Shown in pieces: positions 17,229-26,103 of a DNA stretch of 64,000 nucleotides. The position numbers and the translations under genes are program-made. Under the pieces are notes generated by a model. That model was not told the origin of the DNA and ran no database searches. It saw only the letters and a list, made by a program, of their open reading frames with translations. This DNA comes from Granulicella sp. L46 (GTDB lineage: Bacteria > Acidobacteriota > Terriglobia > Terriglobales > Acidobacteriaceae). Positions within the stretch are counted from its first letter, which is position 1, and each line of letters opens with the position of its first letter. The stretch covers positions 1 to 64,000 of the forward strand of contig NZ_LMUT01000007.1 of NCBI RefSeq assembly GCF_009765785.1. The letters run 5' to 3'.

Positions 17229-18568
17229 GCGATTTGACGCATGACGCGAAGTTCGAAGAGACTGTGCGGTCGACGCCGCAGTCTTCGCAGCAGTTGCTGT
17301 TGCTGGGGGTGAGCCATACCACCGCGCCGATTGCGGTGCGCGAGCGGTTGGCGATCCCTGGGCATCGGCTGGCGGACGCGACGCGCACGCTGGTGGATCA
17401 GCCGGGGATTCGCGAGGCGCTGATCCTTTCCACCTGCAATCGCGTTGAGATTTTGACCGTCCAGGACGGAGTGAACGAAGAGAACGCGGAGGCGCGCGCG
17501 GGCAAGCGGCAGGCGCCGGCGCTGAGCGTGATTCACTTTCTGCATGAGTACCTGCAGGTCCGAACGACCGATATCGAGCCGCACGTGTACGAGTATCACG
17601 AGCGCGATGCGATCCGGCATCTGTTTCGTGTGGCGAGCTCCCTCGACTCCATGGTCGTGGGCGAGCCGCAGATCCTGGGGCAGGTGAAGCAGTCCTGGAC
17701 GGTGGGCCGCGAAGTCGGTGCGGTGAAGACGATGCTCGACCCGCTGCTGCAGCGGGCGTTCTCGGTGGCCAAGAAGGTGAGGACGGAGACGCAGATCGGT
17801 AACACGACGGTCTCCGTAGCCTCGGTTGCCGCGGAGCTGGCGCGCAAGATCTTTGGATCGCTCGCCGGCAAGACAGTGCTGCTCGTGGGCGCGGGCAAGA
17901 TGAGCGACCTGACCGCGCGGCACCTCATCCAGCAGGGCGCGACGGTGCTGCTGGTGGCGAATCGGACCGAGTCGAAGGCGCAGGCGATTGCCGATGCGCT
18001 GCGCACGCCGAGCATTACGACCGGGGTAATTCCGATCGATCAACTGCATGAGCAGGCGCATCGCGCCGACATCGTGATCACGAGTACGGGCGCGGGCCAG
18101 GTGTTTACGCCAGAGAGCGCGCGGGCGGTCTTGCAGCGTCGCAAGAATCGGCCGGTGTTCTTCATCGACATTGCGGTGCCCCGCGACGTAGCGCCCGAGG
18201 TGAATAAAGTCGACGGCTGTTTTGTATATGACATCGACGACCTGCAACAGGTGGCGATGCAGAACAAGGCGGTGCGCAATCGCGAGGCCGAGGCGGCCGA
18301 GTCGATTGTGACGCGGGAGGTGGCGCGCTACAGCGACCGGATCTCGCAGGCGCCGGTAACGGAGTCGATTAAGGAACTGCTGACGAGCGCAGAAGAGGTG
18401 CGGCACCAGGAAATGGCGCGAATCATGCATCAGCTCGCGGGACAGCCTCTGACGCCCGAGCAACTGGCTGCGGTCGATCGCCTGACCAAGTCGCTGACTG
18501 GCAAGCTGCTTCATCCACAGATTGCGGCGCTGCGCGAAATGGCAGCCGAACGCGAGTCAGACGAGTAG
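17225..18568 (+). CDS. hemA: Glutamyl-tRNA reductase
   Basis: 447-residue HemA, which reduces glutamyl-tRNA(Glu) to glutamate-1-semialdehyde, the committed step of C5-pathway tetrapyrrole synthesis. The catalytic cysteine is C71 in LILSTCNRVEIL. SSLDSMVVGEPQILGQVK and the NADPH-binding VLLVGAGKMSDLTARHL follow, then FFIDIAVPRDVAPEV and the C-terminal dimerisation helix. An N-terminal extension of about 20 residues precedes the catalytic domain. It is coupled to the HemX-like gene by a 4-base overlap. hemC, hemD and hemQ lie elsewhere in the window rather than in one operon. Confidence 0.97.
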   Translation: MSDLTHDAKFEETVRSTPQSSQQLLLLGVSHTTAPIAVRERLAIPGHRLADATRTLVDQPGIREALILSTCNRVEILTVQDGVNEENAEARAGKRQAPALSVIHFLHEYLQVRTTDIEPHVYEYHERDAIRHLFRVASSLDSMVVGEPQILGQVKQSWTVGREVGAVKTMLDPLLQRAFSVAKKVRTETQIGNTTVSVASVAAELARKIFGSLAGKTVLLVGAGKMSDLTARHLIQQGATVLLVANRTESKAQAIADALRTPSITTGVIPIDQLHEQAHRADIVITSTGAGQVFTPESARAVLQRRKNRPVFFIDIAVPRDVAPEVNKVDGCFVYDIDDLQQVAMQNKAVRNREAEAAESIVTREVARYSDRISQAPVTESIKELLTSAEEVRHQEMARIMHQLAGQPLTPEQLAAVDRLTKSLTGKLLHPQIAALREMAAERESDE

Positions 18569-18779
18569 GACCGGGCTGCGTCTAACCAATGATTGTGATT
18601 ACTACGTATTTACCCAGAAGAGCTGGCGCGCGACGCGGAAATTTCTTTCGATGAACACGGGTCGCAGCGATCGTTGATGCCATGAATGCTTCACGGCGCT
18701 GAGGTAAACTTAAGAGGGGTCCGGTGATGTCAGGCCGCGAATCATAACCATAGAGTGACAGGTAGGAGAGCAAGCTGAA

Positions 18780-20219
18780 ATGAGTCCCATAGCGCCATTG
18801 CGGCCCGGTCGGCAATCGCGCCTTCGATTAGCCTATGTGCTTGCCGTGCTGCTGCCCGTGTTGGGAACGGTACTGACGCAACACATGGCGTTTCTGCACG
18901 GCATACCCAACTCCACAAACCTGCTGGCGGTGGTGATTGTCGGGATCCTTGGCGGCCTTGCGCCTTCGCTGGTTGCGATCGCGGTCGCAGTGGTCACGCG
19001 CATCCTTTATCTCTCGATCATTCCCGATCACTCTTTTTCATTTTCGTACGAGTTGCTGCATGTGCTGATCATGCTGGCCGCGGCGTTGGTGGTCTGGTTC
19101 ATGAGCCGCAACCGGAGGCAATCAGAAGAGAAGCTGGAGGCGACGCTGGTGTCGCTGCAGGAGCGCACGGATGACCTGGTGTCGTCGCTCAACAGCAGCC
19201 GCTGCGCATGCTGGACGCTGGATCTGGATAGCGGCCGCAGTGAGCGCTGGTACAGCGGCAGCTATCAGCTCTATGGCCGGCCGTACAGCGAGTTGGAACA
19301 GCTCTCTTCGCTCCAACCCCTGGTGCATCCCGAGGATGATGTGCGGCTGCGCGAGTTGATGCTGCGCATGCGGACATCGTGGGAGCCGGTGGTGTTTGAA
19401 CATCGCGTGACCTGGCCGAATGGAGAGATTCATACGCTGGAGATGCGTGGCAATCGTGTGGCTGGACGGGGCTGCGTGTGGCGCGGCGTCACGCTCGACA
19501 TCACAGAGCGCAAGAAGACAGAAGCCGCTCTGCTGCGCGCCGAGAAGCTGGCGGCGATGGGCCGATTGGCGTCGACGGTGGCGCACGAGATCAACAACCC
19601 GCTGGAGTCGGTGACCAACCTGCTGTTTCTTGCGCAGGCGAGCCAATCGCTGGATTCCGAGACGCAGATCTACCTGGCCACCGCTGAGCGCGAGCTGGCG
19701 CGGCTGAGCAACATCACTCGCCTGACGCTGGGCTTTGTTCGCACCAGTGCCAGCACGGATGAGACCGAGATGGCCGACGTGGTCAATGAGGTTCTCTCGA
19801 TCTTCAACCACCGCTTCGAAACCAAGGGCGTCCGGGTGGAGCGCCGCTACGAGCCGGACGTCAGCATCACGATCGCTCCGCATGAGCTGCGGCAGATTGT
19901 GACCAACCTCATCGCCAACGCCGCGGATGCGGTGGGCATCGAGCACGCGTGGATTCGAATTCGTATTGCGCGCGAAGGTGAGAAGGCCGTGCTGGAGGTG
20001 GAAGATAACGGCGAGGGCATCGACCCCATCCATCTGCCGCGAATCTTTGAGGCCTTCTTCAGCACCAAGGAAGAAGTGGGCACGGGCATTGGGTTGTGGG
20101 TGACGCGCGAGCTGGTGGAGAAAAACGGTGGCCACATCTTCGCCGAAAGCAGCACAGAACAAGAGCTGCCTTCGGGTGCGACGACACAGTTCCGGGTCGA
20201 GTTCCCAGTGACTGCCTGA
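18780..20219 (+). CDS. Membrane sensor histidine kinase with PAS domain
   Basis: 479-residue sensor kinase. Residues 15-110 form a KdpD/DUF4118-like block of membrane helices (LLAVVIVGILGGLAPSLVAI). A PAS/PAC domain covers about 135-245 (WRGVTLDITERKK). The HisKA box has its phospho-acceptor at H269 in VAHEINNPLESV. The ATPase carries DNGEGIDPIHLPRIF and GTGIGLWVTRELVEKNGG. No response regulator is adjacent, so its partner is unknown. The ATG follows GGAGAG; the 211-base upstream gap has no gene. Confidence 0.93.
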   Translation: MSPIAPLRPGRQSRLRLAYVLAVLLPVLGTVLTQHMAFLHGIPNSTNLLAVVIVGILGGLAPSLVAIAVAVVTRILYLSIIPDHSFSFSYELLHVLIMLAAALVVWFMSRNRRQSEEKLEATLVSLQERTDDLVSSLNSSRCACWTLDLDSGRSERWYSGSYQLYGRPYSELEQLSSLQPLVHPEDDVRLRELMLRMRTSWEPVVFEHRVTWPNGEIHTLEMRGNRVAGRGCVWRGVTLDITERKKTEAALLRAEKLAAMGRLASTVAHEINNPLESVTNLLFLAQASQSLDSETQIYLATAERELARLSNITRLTLGFVRTSASTDETEMADVVNEVLSIFNHRFETKGVRVERRYEPDVSITIAPHELRQIVTNLIANAADAVGIEHAWIRIRIAREGEKAVLEVEDNGEGIDPIHLPRIFEAFFSTKEEVGTGIGLWVTRELVEKNGGHIFAESSTEQELPSGATTQFRVEFPVTA

Positions 20220-20228
20220 GTTGCCGCG

Positions 20229-21131
20229 CTAGGACTGCGGCGAGTGTCCTGCGACCGTAGGTGCGAGCCCCTTTGGTTTGCGCGTGAGCAGGAAAATCAT
20301 CCCGGCCACAATGACCATCGTGATCATGCCGGCGATTCCAAGGATGCGCACGATGGACACCGAATAGCGGCCCACCGCCGGGCTGTAGTTGCAGCAGTAG
20401 AGGATGAGCAGGTCGACCGGGTTGCTGATCTTCTTGTCGCCCGCCTGGAGCAGTGCCATACGCAGGTCGCGGGCAGGGTAGTCGATGCCGGAAAGATAGC
20501 GCGACATGCGGCCATCCGGCGTGGCAAACATGATGACGCTGGAGTGCGCGAACTGGTCCATCTTGCCGTCGGGACCGGGCACGCGCACGTAGTGGAAACC
20601 GGAAGCGTTGGTGATTGCGTCGATGCTCGGCTGGTCAGCGGTGAGGAAGTGCACAGCGTTTGCGGCTGTTGGATTATTCGTCCATCCGGCTTCACTGAGA
20701 AAGGTCTTTTTTTCGTCGACGGCGTTGGCGGGTTTGTCCATTGTGTCGATGCTGACCACGAGCACCTGATAGTCGCTGCCGGGCTTGAGCGTGGTTTGCG
20801 CGAGGCCGGTGGCGAGGCCATGCTGCACCTGCGGACACATCATCGCGCACTGGTAATACACCTCCGCCATCACTACCGGCTTGTTGCTGAACCAGCTGCT
20901 GAGCGGGCCCGTGCGACCAGTTTCGTCGGTGAAGACGGCGGCCATCGGCAGGGGCTGGCCGAGACGTTGCTCGATTCCTGCGTGGGCGAGATAGGCGGGC
21001 ATCTGCTGGGCAGCCATGCCCATGGGTTTGTCCGCTTCATAGCCCTGCGCGTGCAGCAGGGGGGAAGCCAGACTTCCCGCAAACATCACCGCCGCTCCAA
21101 GTTCCTTCAGTCCCAGCCTCAATCGCTTCAC
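20229..21131 (-). CDS. SCO1/SenC family copper-binding protein
   Basis: 300-residue SCO-type thioredoxin-fold protein, which delivers copper to the CuA site of cytochrome oxidase. The metal-binding pair is C95 and C99 in YYQCAMMCPQV, and the distant conserved histidine is in DQFAHSS. A signal peptide lies at the N-terminus, and the protein ends with a membrane helix (GIAGMITMVIVAGMIFLLT) after an unusual LILYCCNYSPAVGRYS segment. The GTG at 21131 with AAGGA upstream is preferred over a more distant start in poor context. It is divergent from hemC with 84 bases between, and no oxidase genes are nearby. Confidence 0.9.
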   Translation of the reverse strand: MKRLRLGLKELGAAVMFAGSLASPLLHAQGYEADKPMGMAAQQMPAYLAHAGIEQRLGQPLPMAAVFTDETGRTGPLSSWFSNKPVVMAEVYYQCAMMCPQVQHGLATGLAQTTLKPGSDYQVLVVSIDTMDKPANAVDEKKTFLSEAGWTNNPTAANAVHFLTADQPSIDAITNASGFHYVRVPGPDGKMDQFAHSSVIMFATPDGRMSRYLSGIDYPARDLRMALLQAGDKKISNPVDLLILYCCNYSPAVGRYSVSIVRILGIAGMITMVIVAGMIFLLTRKPKGLAPTVAGHSPQS

Positions 21132-21215
21132 CGTTTCCTTACGTCTCCATGATAAACGTGCGCCGCGACTCGAAGCACATGCGAGCACCCACCCAAACCG
21201 CGTATCCTAACGAAT

Positions 21216-22202
21216 GTGAATACATACACGATTCGAATTGGATCGCGCGGCTCGCAGCTTGCCTTGTGGCAGGCCAACCATGTTGCCGCCGAGCTTCGCA
21301 GCCACGGCCACACGGTAGAGATTGAAGTCATCCGCACGGTCGGCGACCGCATGCAGGACCCAAGCTTCGTCGCCCCCGCAACCTTTGAGGACGGCACGCC
21401 GCTCGATGCAAAGGGCATCTTCATCAAGGAGATCGAAGACGCGCTGCTAGTTGGCAGGATCGACCTTGCCGTCCACTCGCTCAAAGATCTGCCGACCACG
21501 CTGCATGAGCGCTTTGCACTCGCCGCGATTCCTCCCCGTGTCGACGCACGCGATGCCTTCGTCTGTGAGAAGCATTGGGGCCTGCACATGCTCCCCTCCG
21601 ACTCGACCATCGCGACCACCAGCCCGCGGCGGCAGGCCATGATTCTCGCTCTGCGCCCCGATGTACGCTTCGTCGAGATGCGCGGCAACATCGACACGCG
21701 CCTGCGCAAGTGGTCCGAAGGTCAAGCCGACGCGCTAGTGCTTGCATGCGCCGGTCTCGATCGCCTCGGCCACACCGAACATGTGCACTATAGATTTAGC
21801 GTCGACGAATTGACGCCGGCGCCAGGGCAGGGAGCACTTGGCCTCGAGACGCGCAGCGCAGAGCATCCACTCGACACCGAAGATCCCGAGCGCGATCCGT
21901 TTATCTACAAGGCGGTGCGTGCGCTCAACGACCCCGATGCGGAGTTTGCCACGCAGGCCGAGCGCGCGGTGCTGAATGCGCTCGGTGGCGGCTGCCAGTT
22001 GCCGCTGGGCGCCTATTGTCATCGTGTGGACGACACGTGGCATCTACACGCAATGGTTGTCGCGCGTGATGGCGAGCAGGCCGCGCACGTAATCAAGAAG
22101 GCTCCGTTAGGCACTGCCGCATGCGACCTCGGCGCTTCGGTTGCAGAGGCGTTGATCGAACGCGGGGCGCAGGAGTTGTTGGCGGAAACCGCGCCTGCCT
22201 GA
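21216..22202 (+). CDS. hemC: Hydroxymethylbilane synthase (porphobilinogen deaminase)
   Basis: 328-residue HemC, which polymerises four porphobilinogens to hydroxymethylbilane. The N-terminus has the classic IRIGSRGSQLALWQA, then KGIFIKEIEDALL, DLAVHSLKDLPT and TSPRRQ. The dipyrromethane cofactor cysteine is C260 in LGGGCQLPLGAY. The start is a GTG; no in-frame ATG fits. It is transcribed alone, divergent from the SCO gene and convergent with the HxlR regulator, 7 bases from its end. Confidence 0.97.
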   Translation: MNTYTIRIGSRGSQLALWQANHVAAELRSHGHTVEIEVIRTVGDRMQDPSFVAPATFEDGTPLDAKGIFIKEIEDALLVGRIDLAVHSLKDLPTTLHERFALAAIPPRVDARDAFVCEKHWGLHMLPSDSTIATTSPRRQAMILALRPDVRFVEMRGNIDTRLRKWSEGQADALVLACAGLDRLGHTEHVHYRFSVDELTPAPGQGALGLETRSAEHPLDTEDPERDPFIYKAVRALNDPDAEFATQAERAVLNALGGGCQLPLGAYCHRVDDTWHLHAMVVARDGEQAAHVIKKAPLGTAACDLGASVAEALIERGAQELLAETAPA

Positions 22203-22209
22203 CACAGCC

Positions 22210-22623
22210 TTACCGTGCTTCGAACTCCTGGCGGGTGCGCTGAAATTGCGGAACGCTCCGAGCGACCCAGTTCCACAGCGGCTCAACGTGCGAGAGCAGC
22301 TCCAGCCCCAGAGCCGTAATGGTGTATTCCACGCGCGGGGGCACTTCGGCGAAGATCTGACGCGTGATCAATCCATCGCGCTCCAGCGCCCGCAGCGTCT
22401 TGGTAAGCGACTTCTGACTCACCCCTTCCACCCGCTCCATGAGCCGAGTAAATCTCAGCGGGCCGTCCTCCTCGGCCAGGATCGCCAGCGTCCACAGCGA
22501 CCATTTATCCGCCAGGCGCATTACCATTTCGCGCGTCAGTTCCTCTTCGGTTTCAGAGAGGGCGTCGCACGCGGCGTTGATTTCTTCCCACCGATTCGCT
22601 TCGACTTTGCCGCTGTTTCCCAT
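22210..22623 (-). CDS. HxlR family winged-helix transcriptional regulator
   Basis: 137-residue MarR/HxlR-type regulator. The family core is LADKWSLWTLAILAEEDGPLRFTRLMERV, followed by SQKSLTKTLRALERDGLITRQ as recognition helix and wing lead-in, and PPRVEYTITALGLELL. HxlR proteins often sense aldehydes, quinones or other electrophiles and control a divergent oxidoreductase. That is the arrangement here: the SDR gene starts 75 bases away on the other strand. There is no cysteine in the DNA-binding half except C19, so the sensing mode is open. A GGAGGT ribosome site precedes the ATG. Confidence 0.93.
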   Translation of the reverse strand: MGNSGKVEANRWEEINAACDALSETEEELTREMVMRLADKWSLWTLAILAEEDGPLRFTRLMERVEGVSQKSLTKTLRALERDGLITRQIFAEVPPRVEYTITALGLELLSHVEPLWNWVARSVPQFQRTRQEFEAR

Positions 22624-22635
22624 TGGTTACCTCCG

Positions 22636-22663
22636 GGTACCTACGCGCAAGAAAGGTGCCTAC
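22636..22663. promoter_or_regulatory. Direct repeat, candidate HxlR operator
   Basis: GGTACCTAC (22636-22644) and GGTGCCTAC (22655-22663) are a 9-base direct repeat, 8 of 9 identical, with starts 19 bases apart. It lies in the 75-base gap between the divergent HxlR and SDR genes, where an operator for mutual control would be expected. The spacing is near two helical turns. Binding is inferred. Confidence 0.4.
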
Positions 22664-22698
22664 TTGCCAAGAGATACTAATGGGCCAATACTACTCTC

Positions 22699-23655
22699 AT
22701 GAAGACTGAATGGACTACCAAAGATATCCCCTCGCAAGCAGGCCGGCGGGTTTTGATCACCGGCGCAAACAGTGGCATTGGCTGGGAAGCAGCCCTGGAG
22801 CTGGCCCGGCAAGGCGCGGAGATTATTCTGCCAGCGCGGACCGAGGCCAAGGCTAACGACGCGATCGCCCGCATCCGCGCCCAGGTTCCGAACGCAAAGT
22901 TGATCCCGGAGATTCTCGATCTCGCCGACCTGAACTCGGTGCACGCGTTTGCCAAGCGGGTCGCCGAGATGTTCCCGGGCCAGAGCCTCGACCTGCTGAT
23001 CAACAATGCCGGCGTGATGGCCGTGCCGACGCGCGAACTGACCGTCGACGGCTACGAGCGCCAGTTCGCGACCAACTATCTCGGCCCCTTCGCGCTTACG
23101 GCGCTGCTCTTCTGGTCGATCAAACCGCAGCCCGGCTCTCGCATCGTCACGGTTTCGAGCGGCGTCAGCAACCAAGGCAAGATCGAGTTCGACAACCTGC
23201 AGTCCCAGCGCCGCTACAGCCCGATGTGGCAGGCGTACGCGCAGTCGAAGCTGGCCGACCTAGTCTTCCAGCAAGAGCTGCAGCGCCGACTCACGGCCAT
23301 GGGCTCGCCCATCCTCAGCACCGGCGCCCATCCCGGCTATGCGATCACAAATCTGCAGACAACCGGCCCGGGCGAAAACGTTCCATTCCTTATGCGCTTC
23401 GGCATGATGATCCTCAAACCCCTTGCCTCACAGGATGCGGCTCATGGCGCGCTGCCAACGCTGTACGCTGCAACCGCGCCCGAAGCCACCCCCGGCGGGT
23501 ACTACGGCCCCAGCGGTTTCCAGGAGCTTAAGGGCTACCCCGTCCCCGCAAAGATCACCGCTGCAGCGAAGGATGTCGCACTCGCGCAACGTCTCTGGGC
23601 GGAGTCGGAGCGGCTTACCGGCGTGAGCTTCGGTGCGCTCTCGGACGCGGCGTAG
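22699..23655 (+). CDS. SDR family oxidoreductase (retinol dehydrogenase-like)
   Basis: 318-residue short-chain dehydrogenase. It has TGANSGIGWEAALELARQGA at residues 16-35, LDLLINNAGVM, and the catalytic Y180 and K184 in YAQSKLADLVF. The overall layout, with HPGYAITNLQ and a C-terminal YYGPSGFQELKG, matches the atypical retinol dehydrogenase/WWOX-like group common in soil bacteria. It is divergent from an HxlR regulator that probably controls it. The true substrate is unknown. Confidence 0.88.
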   Translation: MKTEWTTKDIPSQAGRRVLITGANSGIGWEAALELARQGAEIILPARTEAKANDAIARIRAQVPNAKLIPEILDLADLNSVHAFAKRVAEMFPGQSLDLLINNAGVMAVPTRELTVDGYERQFATNYLGPFALTALLFWSIKPQPGSRIVTVSSGVSNQGKIEFDNLQSQRRYSPMWQAYAQSKLADLVFQQELQRRLTAMGSPILSTGAHPGYAITNLQTTGPGENVPFLMRFGMMILKPLASQDAAHGALPTLYAATAPEATPGGYYGPSGFQELKGYPVPAKITAAAKDVALAQRLWAESERLTGVSFGALSDAA

Positions 23656-23671
23656 GCGTCGGAAATAAAGA

Positions 23672-26080
23672 CTACTCGCCGTAGGGTACCCAGATGTTCT
23701 TTACCTGCGTGGCGTGGCGAAGGAACCATCGGCCCTGCGCCTGCGCGGGATCGAACCAATCGATGGCGCGGCCATCGTTGCTGAAGACTTGCTTGAGGTT
23801 TCCGATGGACGCAGCCTTTACCATCGCGGAAGCCGCCTCGTCGCGGAAGCTCCAGATCGCGTCGATGTCGTCATGCTCGGCGAGTGTCTTGCCGAGCTCG
23901 CTGGCTTTCCCGGCAACAAGATTCACAACGCCGCCCGGCAGATCGCTCGTGTCGAAGACCTGGTAGAGCTCGCCCATCAAGGTAGCGGCGCGCTCGCTCG
24001 GAACCGCAACAACCGTGTTGCCCATCGCAATTGCGGGCAGCACGAGCGAGAGTAGCGAAAGCAGCGGAGCCTCGTCCGGCGCAAGAATTCCAACCGTGCC
24101 GACCGCCTCTTTCATCGCCAGCGTCACCATGCGTGCGGGAGGATTGTGCACCGTGCCTTCGAACTTGTCCGCCCATGCCGCATACGTGAATGTCCGTTCA
24201 ACGCTCTGGTCGACCTCGACCGCAGCCTGCTCCGGTCCAACAAACGCGGCGAGCTTGGCGATGATTTCCGCGCGACGCTGCACGAGGTTCTCAGCGAGGA
24301 AGTACAGCACCTGCGCCCGCCCATGCGCTGTTGTCTTCGCCCACTTGCCCGCGGCGCGCGCTGCTTCTACGGCATTGCGAAGGTCCTTGCGACTCCCCAG
24401 CGGCGCTTCGCCTACAAGGCTTCCATTGCGTCCATACACTGGATAGCTGTACCCCGAGTCAGGCCTAGCCTGCTTGCCGCCGATGTAGTTCTTCACCGTA
24501 CGATCGATGCCAACGGCGTTCTCAGTTGTTAGTTCTCCGTTCTCAGTTGCAACAACCTCACTGACAACTGACAACTGAGGACTGAGAACCTGCCCCCGCA
24601 GCCACGCCGGCTCGAGGTACTCGTACATCCCTTCCTTGCCGCCCTCGCGTCCGTAGCCCGACTCGCGATAGCCGCCGAAGCCACACGCCGCGTCGAAAAG
24701 ATTCGTCGCGTTCACCCACACGACGCCGGCCTTCACTTGAGCCGCAACATCCAAGGCGACGTTGATGTTCTCGCTCCAGATGCTCGCGGCCAGCCCGTAC
24801 GCCGTGTTGTTCGCCAGCTCGACAGCCTCGGCCGGCGTGCGGAACGTCATCGCCACCAGCACCGGCCCAAAGATTTCCTCCTGCGCGACGGTTGCACTTG
24901 GGGATACGCCGGTCAGCAGCGTCGGCTTGAAGAACAGCCCCTTCTCCGGCATCGTCACGTCCGGCTGCCAGCAGGTCGCGCCTTCGGCGATTCCGGTCTT
25001 CACCAGCGCCGCAATGCGGTCGTACTGCACCTGGTCGACGATCGCGCCAATGTCGATGGCCTTATCCAGCGGCGAGCCAATCCGCAGCGTCTGCATGCGC
25101 GCTCGAATCTTCTCGAACAGCCGCTCGGCGATTCGCTCCTGCACGAGGAGGCGCGAACCGGCACAGCATACCTGCCCCTGGTTGAACCAGATGCCGTCGA
25201 CGAGGCCTTCCACCGCGGAGTCGAGATCGGCGTCGTCGAAGACGATGAACGGGCTCTTCCCGCCGAGCTCCAGCGACAGCTTCTTCGAGGTCTTCGCCGT
25301 GGCCTTCCGAATAATCCGTCCAACCTCGGTCGAGCCGGTGAACGCAATCTTGTCGATGCCCGGATGTTCGACAATGGCCGCGCCCGTCCGTCCATCGCCG
25401 TTCACCACATTCAGCACGCCCTTGGGCAGCCCAATCTCGTCGGCGATCTCCGCAAACATGATCGCGGTGAGCGGCGTGTACTCGGCCGGCTTGATCACGA
25501 CGGTGCATCCGGCAGCCAGCGCTGGCGCCACCTTCCACGCAAACATCAGCAGCGGAAAGTTCCAAGGAATAATCTGCCCGACGACACCCGCCGGCGCATA
25601 CCCGGGAAACTCCTCGTCAAGAATTTGCGCCCACCCGGCATGATGATAAAAGTGCCGCGCCACCAGCGGAATATCAATATCCCGCGACTCGCGAATTGAC
25701 TTGCCATTGTCCAGCGTCTCGAGCACGGCTAGCCGCCGAGCATGCTTCTGCACCTGCCGCGCCAGCGCGTAAAGATACCGCGCCCGCTGATGCCCCGTAA
25801 GCGCCTGCCACCCCGGCAGCGCAGCCCGCGCAGCCTTCACCGCAAGATCCACCTCCGCGGCACCAGCGGAATTCACGGTCGCCAACAACTCGCCAGTCGC
25901 CGGATTCTTCACGGCAAACGATTCGCTCTTCGCCGTCGATCCCGCCGCCGTCCACGCCCCATCAATGTAAGACCCAAACGCCCGCCCATGCGCCTCCAGC
26001 CAGCGATTCACCTCACCAGCATCTTCCGGCGCCGGCCCATACTCCATCGACTCAAACTTCTCCACAATGCTGCTTGCCAT
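23672..26080 (-). CDS. Two-domain aldehyde dehydrogenase, ALDH16-like
   Basis: 802-residue protein with two aldehyde dehydrogenase folds. Domain 1 (about 30-495) is complete: PWNFPLLMFAWKVAPALAAG, FTGSTEVG, catalytic glutamate in LELGGKSP and catalytic C305 in NQGQVCCAGSR. Domain 2 (about 525-800) keeps the fold but lacks a catalytic cysteine motif. This is the design of ALDH16, seen in bacteria and animals. ATG 26080 is chosen because GAGAGGT precedes it; the frame is open upstream. Downstream of deoC, it could oxidise the acetaldehyde DeoC releases. A 72-bp repeat element encodes residues 498-521 in the linker (see the repeat entry). Confidence 0.92.
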   Translation of the reverse strand: MASSIVEKFESMEYGPAPEDAGEVNRWLEAHGRAFGSYIDGAWTAAGSTAKSESFAVKNPATGELLATVNSAGAAEVDLAVKAARAALPGWQALTGHQRARYLYALARQVQKHARRLAVLETLDNGKSIRESRDIDIPLVARHFYHHAGWAQILDEEFPGYAPAGVVGQIIPWNFPLLMFAWKVAPALAAGCTVVIKPAEYTPLTAIMFAEIADEIGLPKGVLNVVNGDGRTGAAIVEHPGIDKIAFTGSTEVGRIIRKATAKTSKKLSLELGGKSPFIVFDDADLDSAVEGLVDGIWFNQGQVCCAGSRLLVQERIAERLFEKIRARMQTLRIGSPLDKAIDIGAIVDQVQYDRIAALVKTGIAEGATCWQPDVTMPEKGLFFKPTLLTGVSPSATVAQEEIFGPVLVAMTFRTPAEAVELANNTAYGLAASIWSENINVALDVAAQVKAGVVWVNATNLFDAACGFGGYRESGYGREGGKEGMYEYLEPAWLRGQVLSPQLSVVSEVVATENGELTTENAVGIDRTVKNYIGGKQARPDSGYSYPVYGRNGSLVGEAPLGSRKDLRNAVEAARAAGKWAKTTAHGRAQVLYFLAENLVQRRAEIIAKLAAFVGPEQAAVEVDQSVERTFTYAAWADKFEGTVHNPPARMVTLAMKEAVGTVGILAPDEAPLLSLLSLVLPAIAMGNTVVAVPSERAATLMGELYQVFDTSDLPGGVVNLVAGKASELGKTLAEHDDIDAIWSFRDEAASAMVKAASIGNLKQVFSNDGRAIDWFDPAQAQGRWFLRHATQVKNIWVPYGE
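24518..24589. repeat. 72-bp imperfect palindromic repeat inside the ALDH16-like gene
   Basis: The element begins GTTCTCAGT (24518-24526) and ends ACTGAGAAC (24581-24589), a perfect 9-base inverted pair. Its interior is built from degenerate CAACTGACAACTGAGG-like units. It is 72 bases, exactly 24 codons, and encodes residues 498-521 of the dehydrogenase on the minus strand, rich in Ser, Val, Thr and Glu (QLSVVSE...ENGELTTEN). Translated copies of QLSVVS-type repeats are familiar to me from Terriglobia genomes, where such units are mostly intergenic. The in-frame length keeps the gene open. Confidence 0.75.
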
Positions 26081-26103
26081 TACTGACCTCTCAATTGCTC
26101 TGA

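Noticed and set aside
17099-18514. 471-codon open frame antisense to hemA
   Set aside because: Extremely rich in Arg, His and Leu, typical of an antisense frame to a high-GC gene. HemA is certain on the other strand.
24737-25699. Overlapping plus-strand frames of about 300 codons inside the ALDH16-like gene
   Set aside because: Two long frames in different phases over the same stretch show codon bias, not coding; no motifs.
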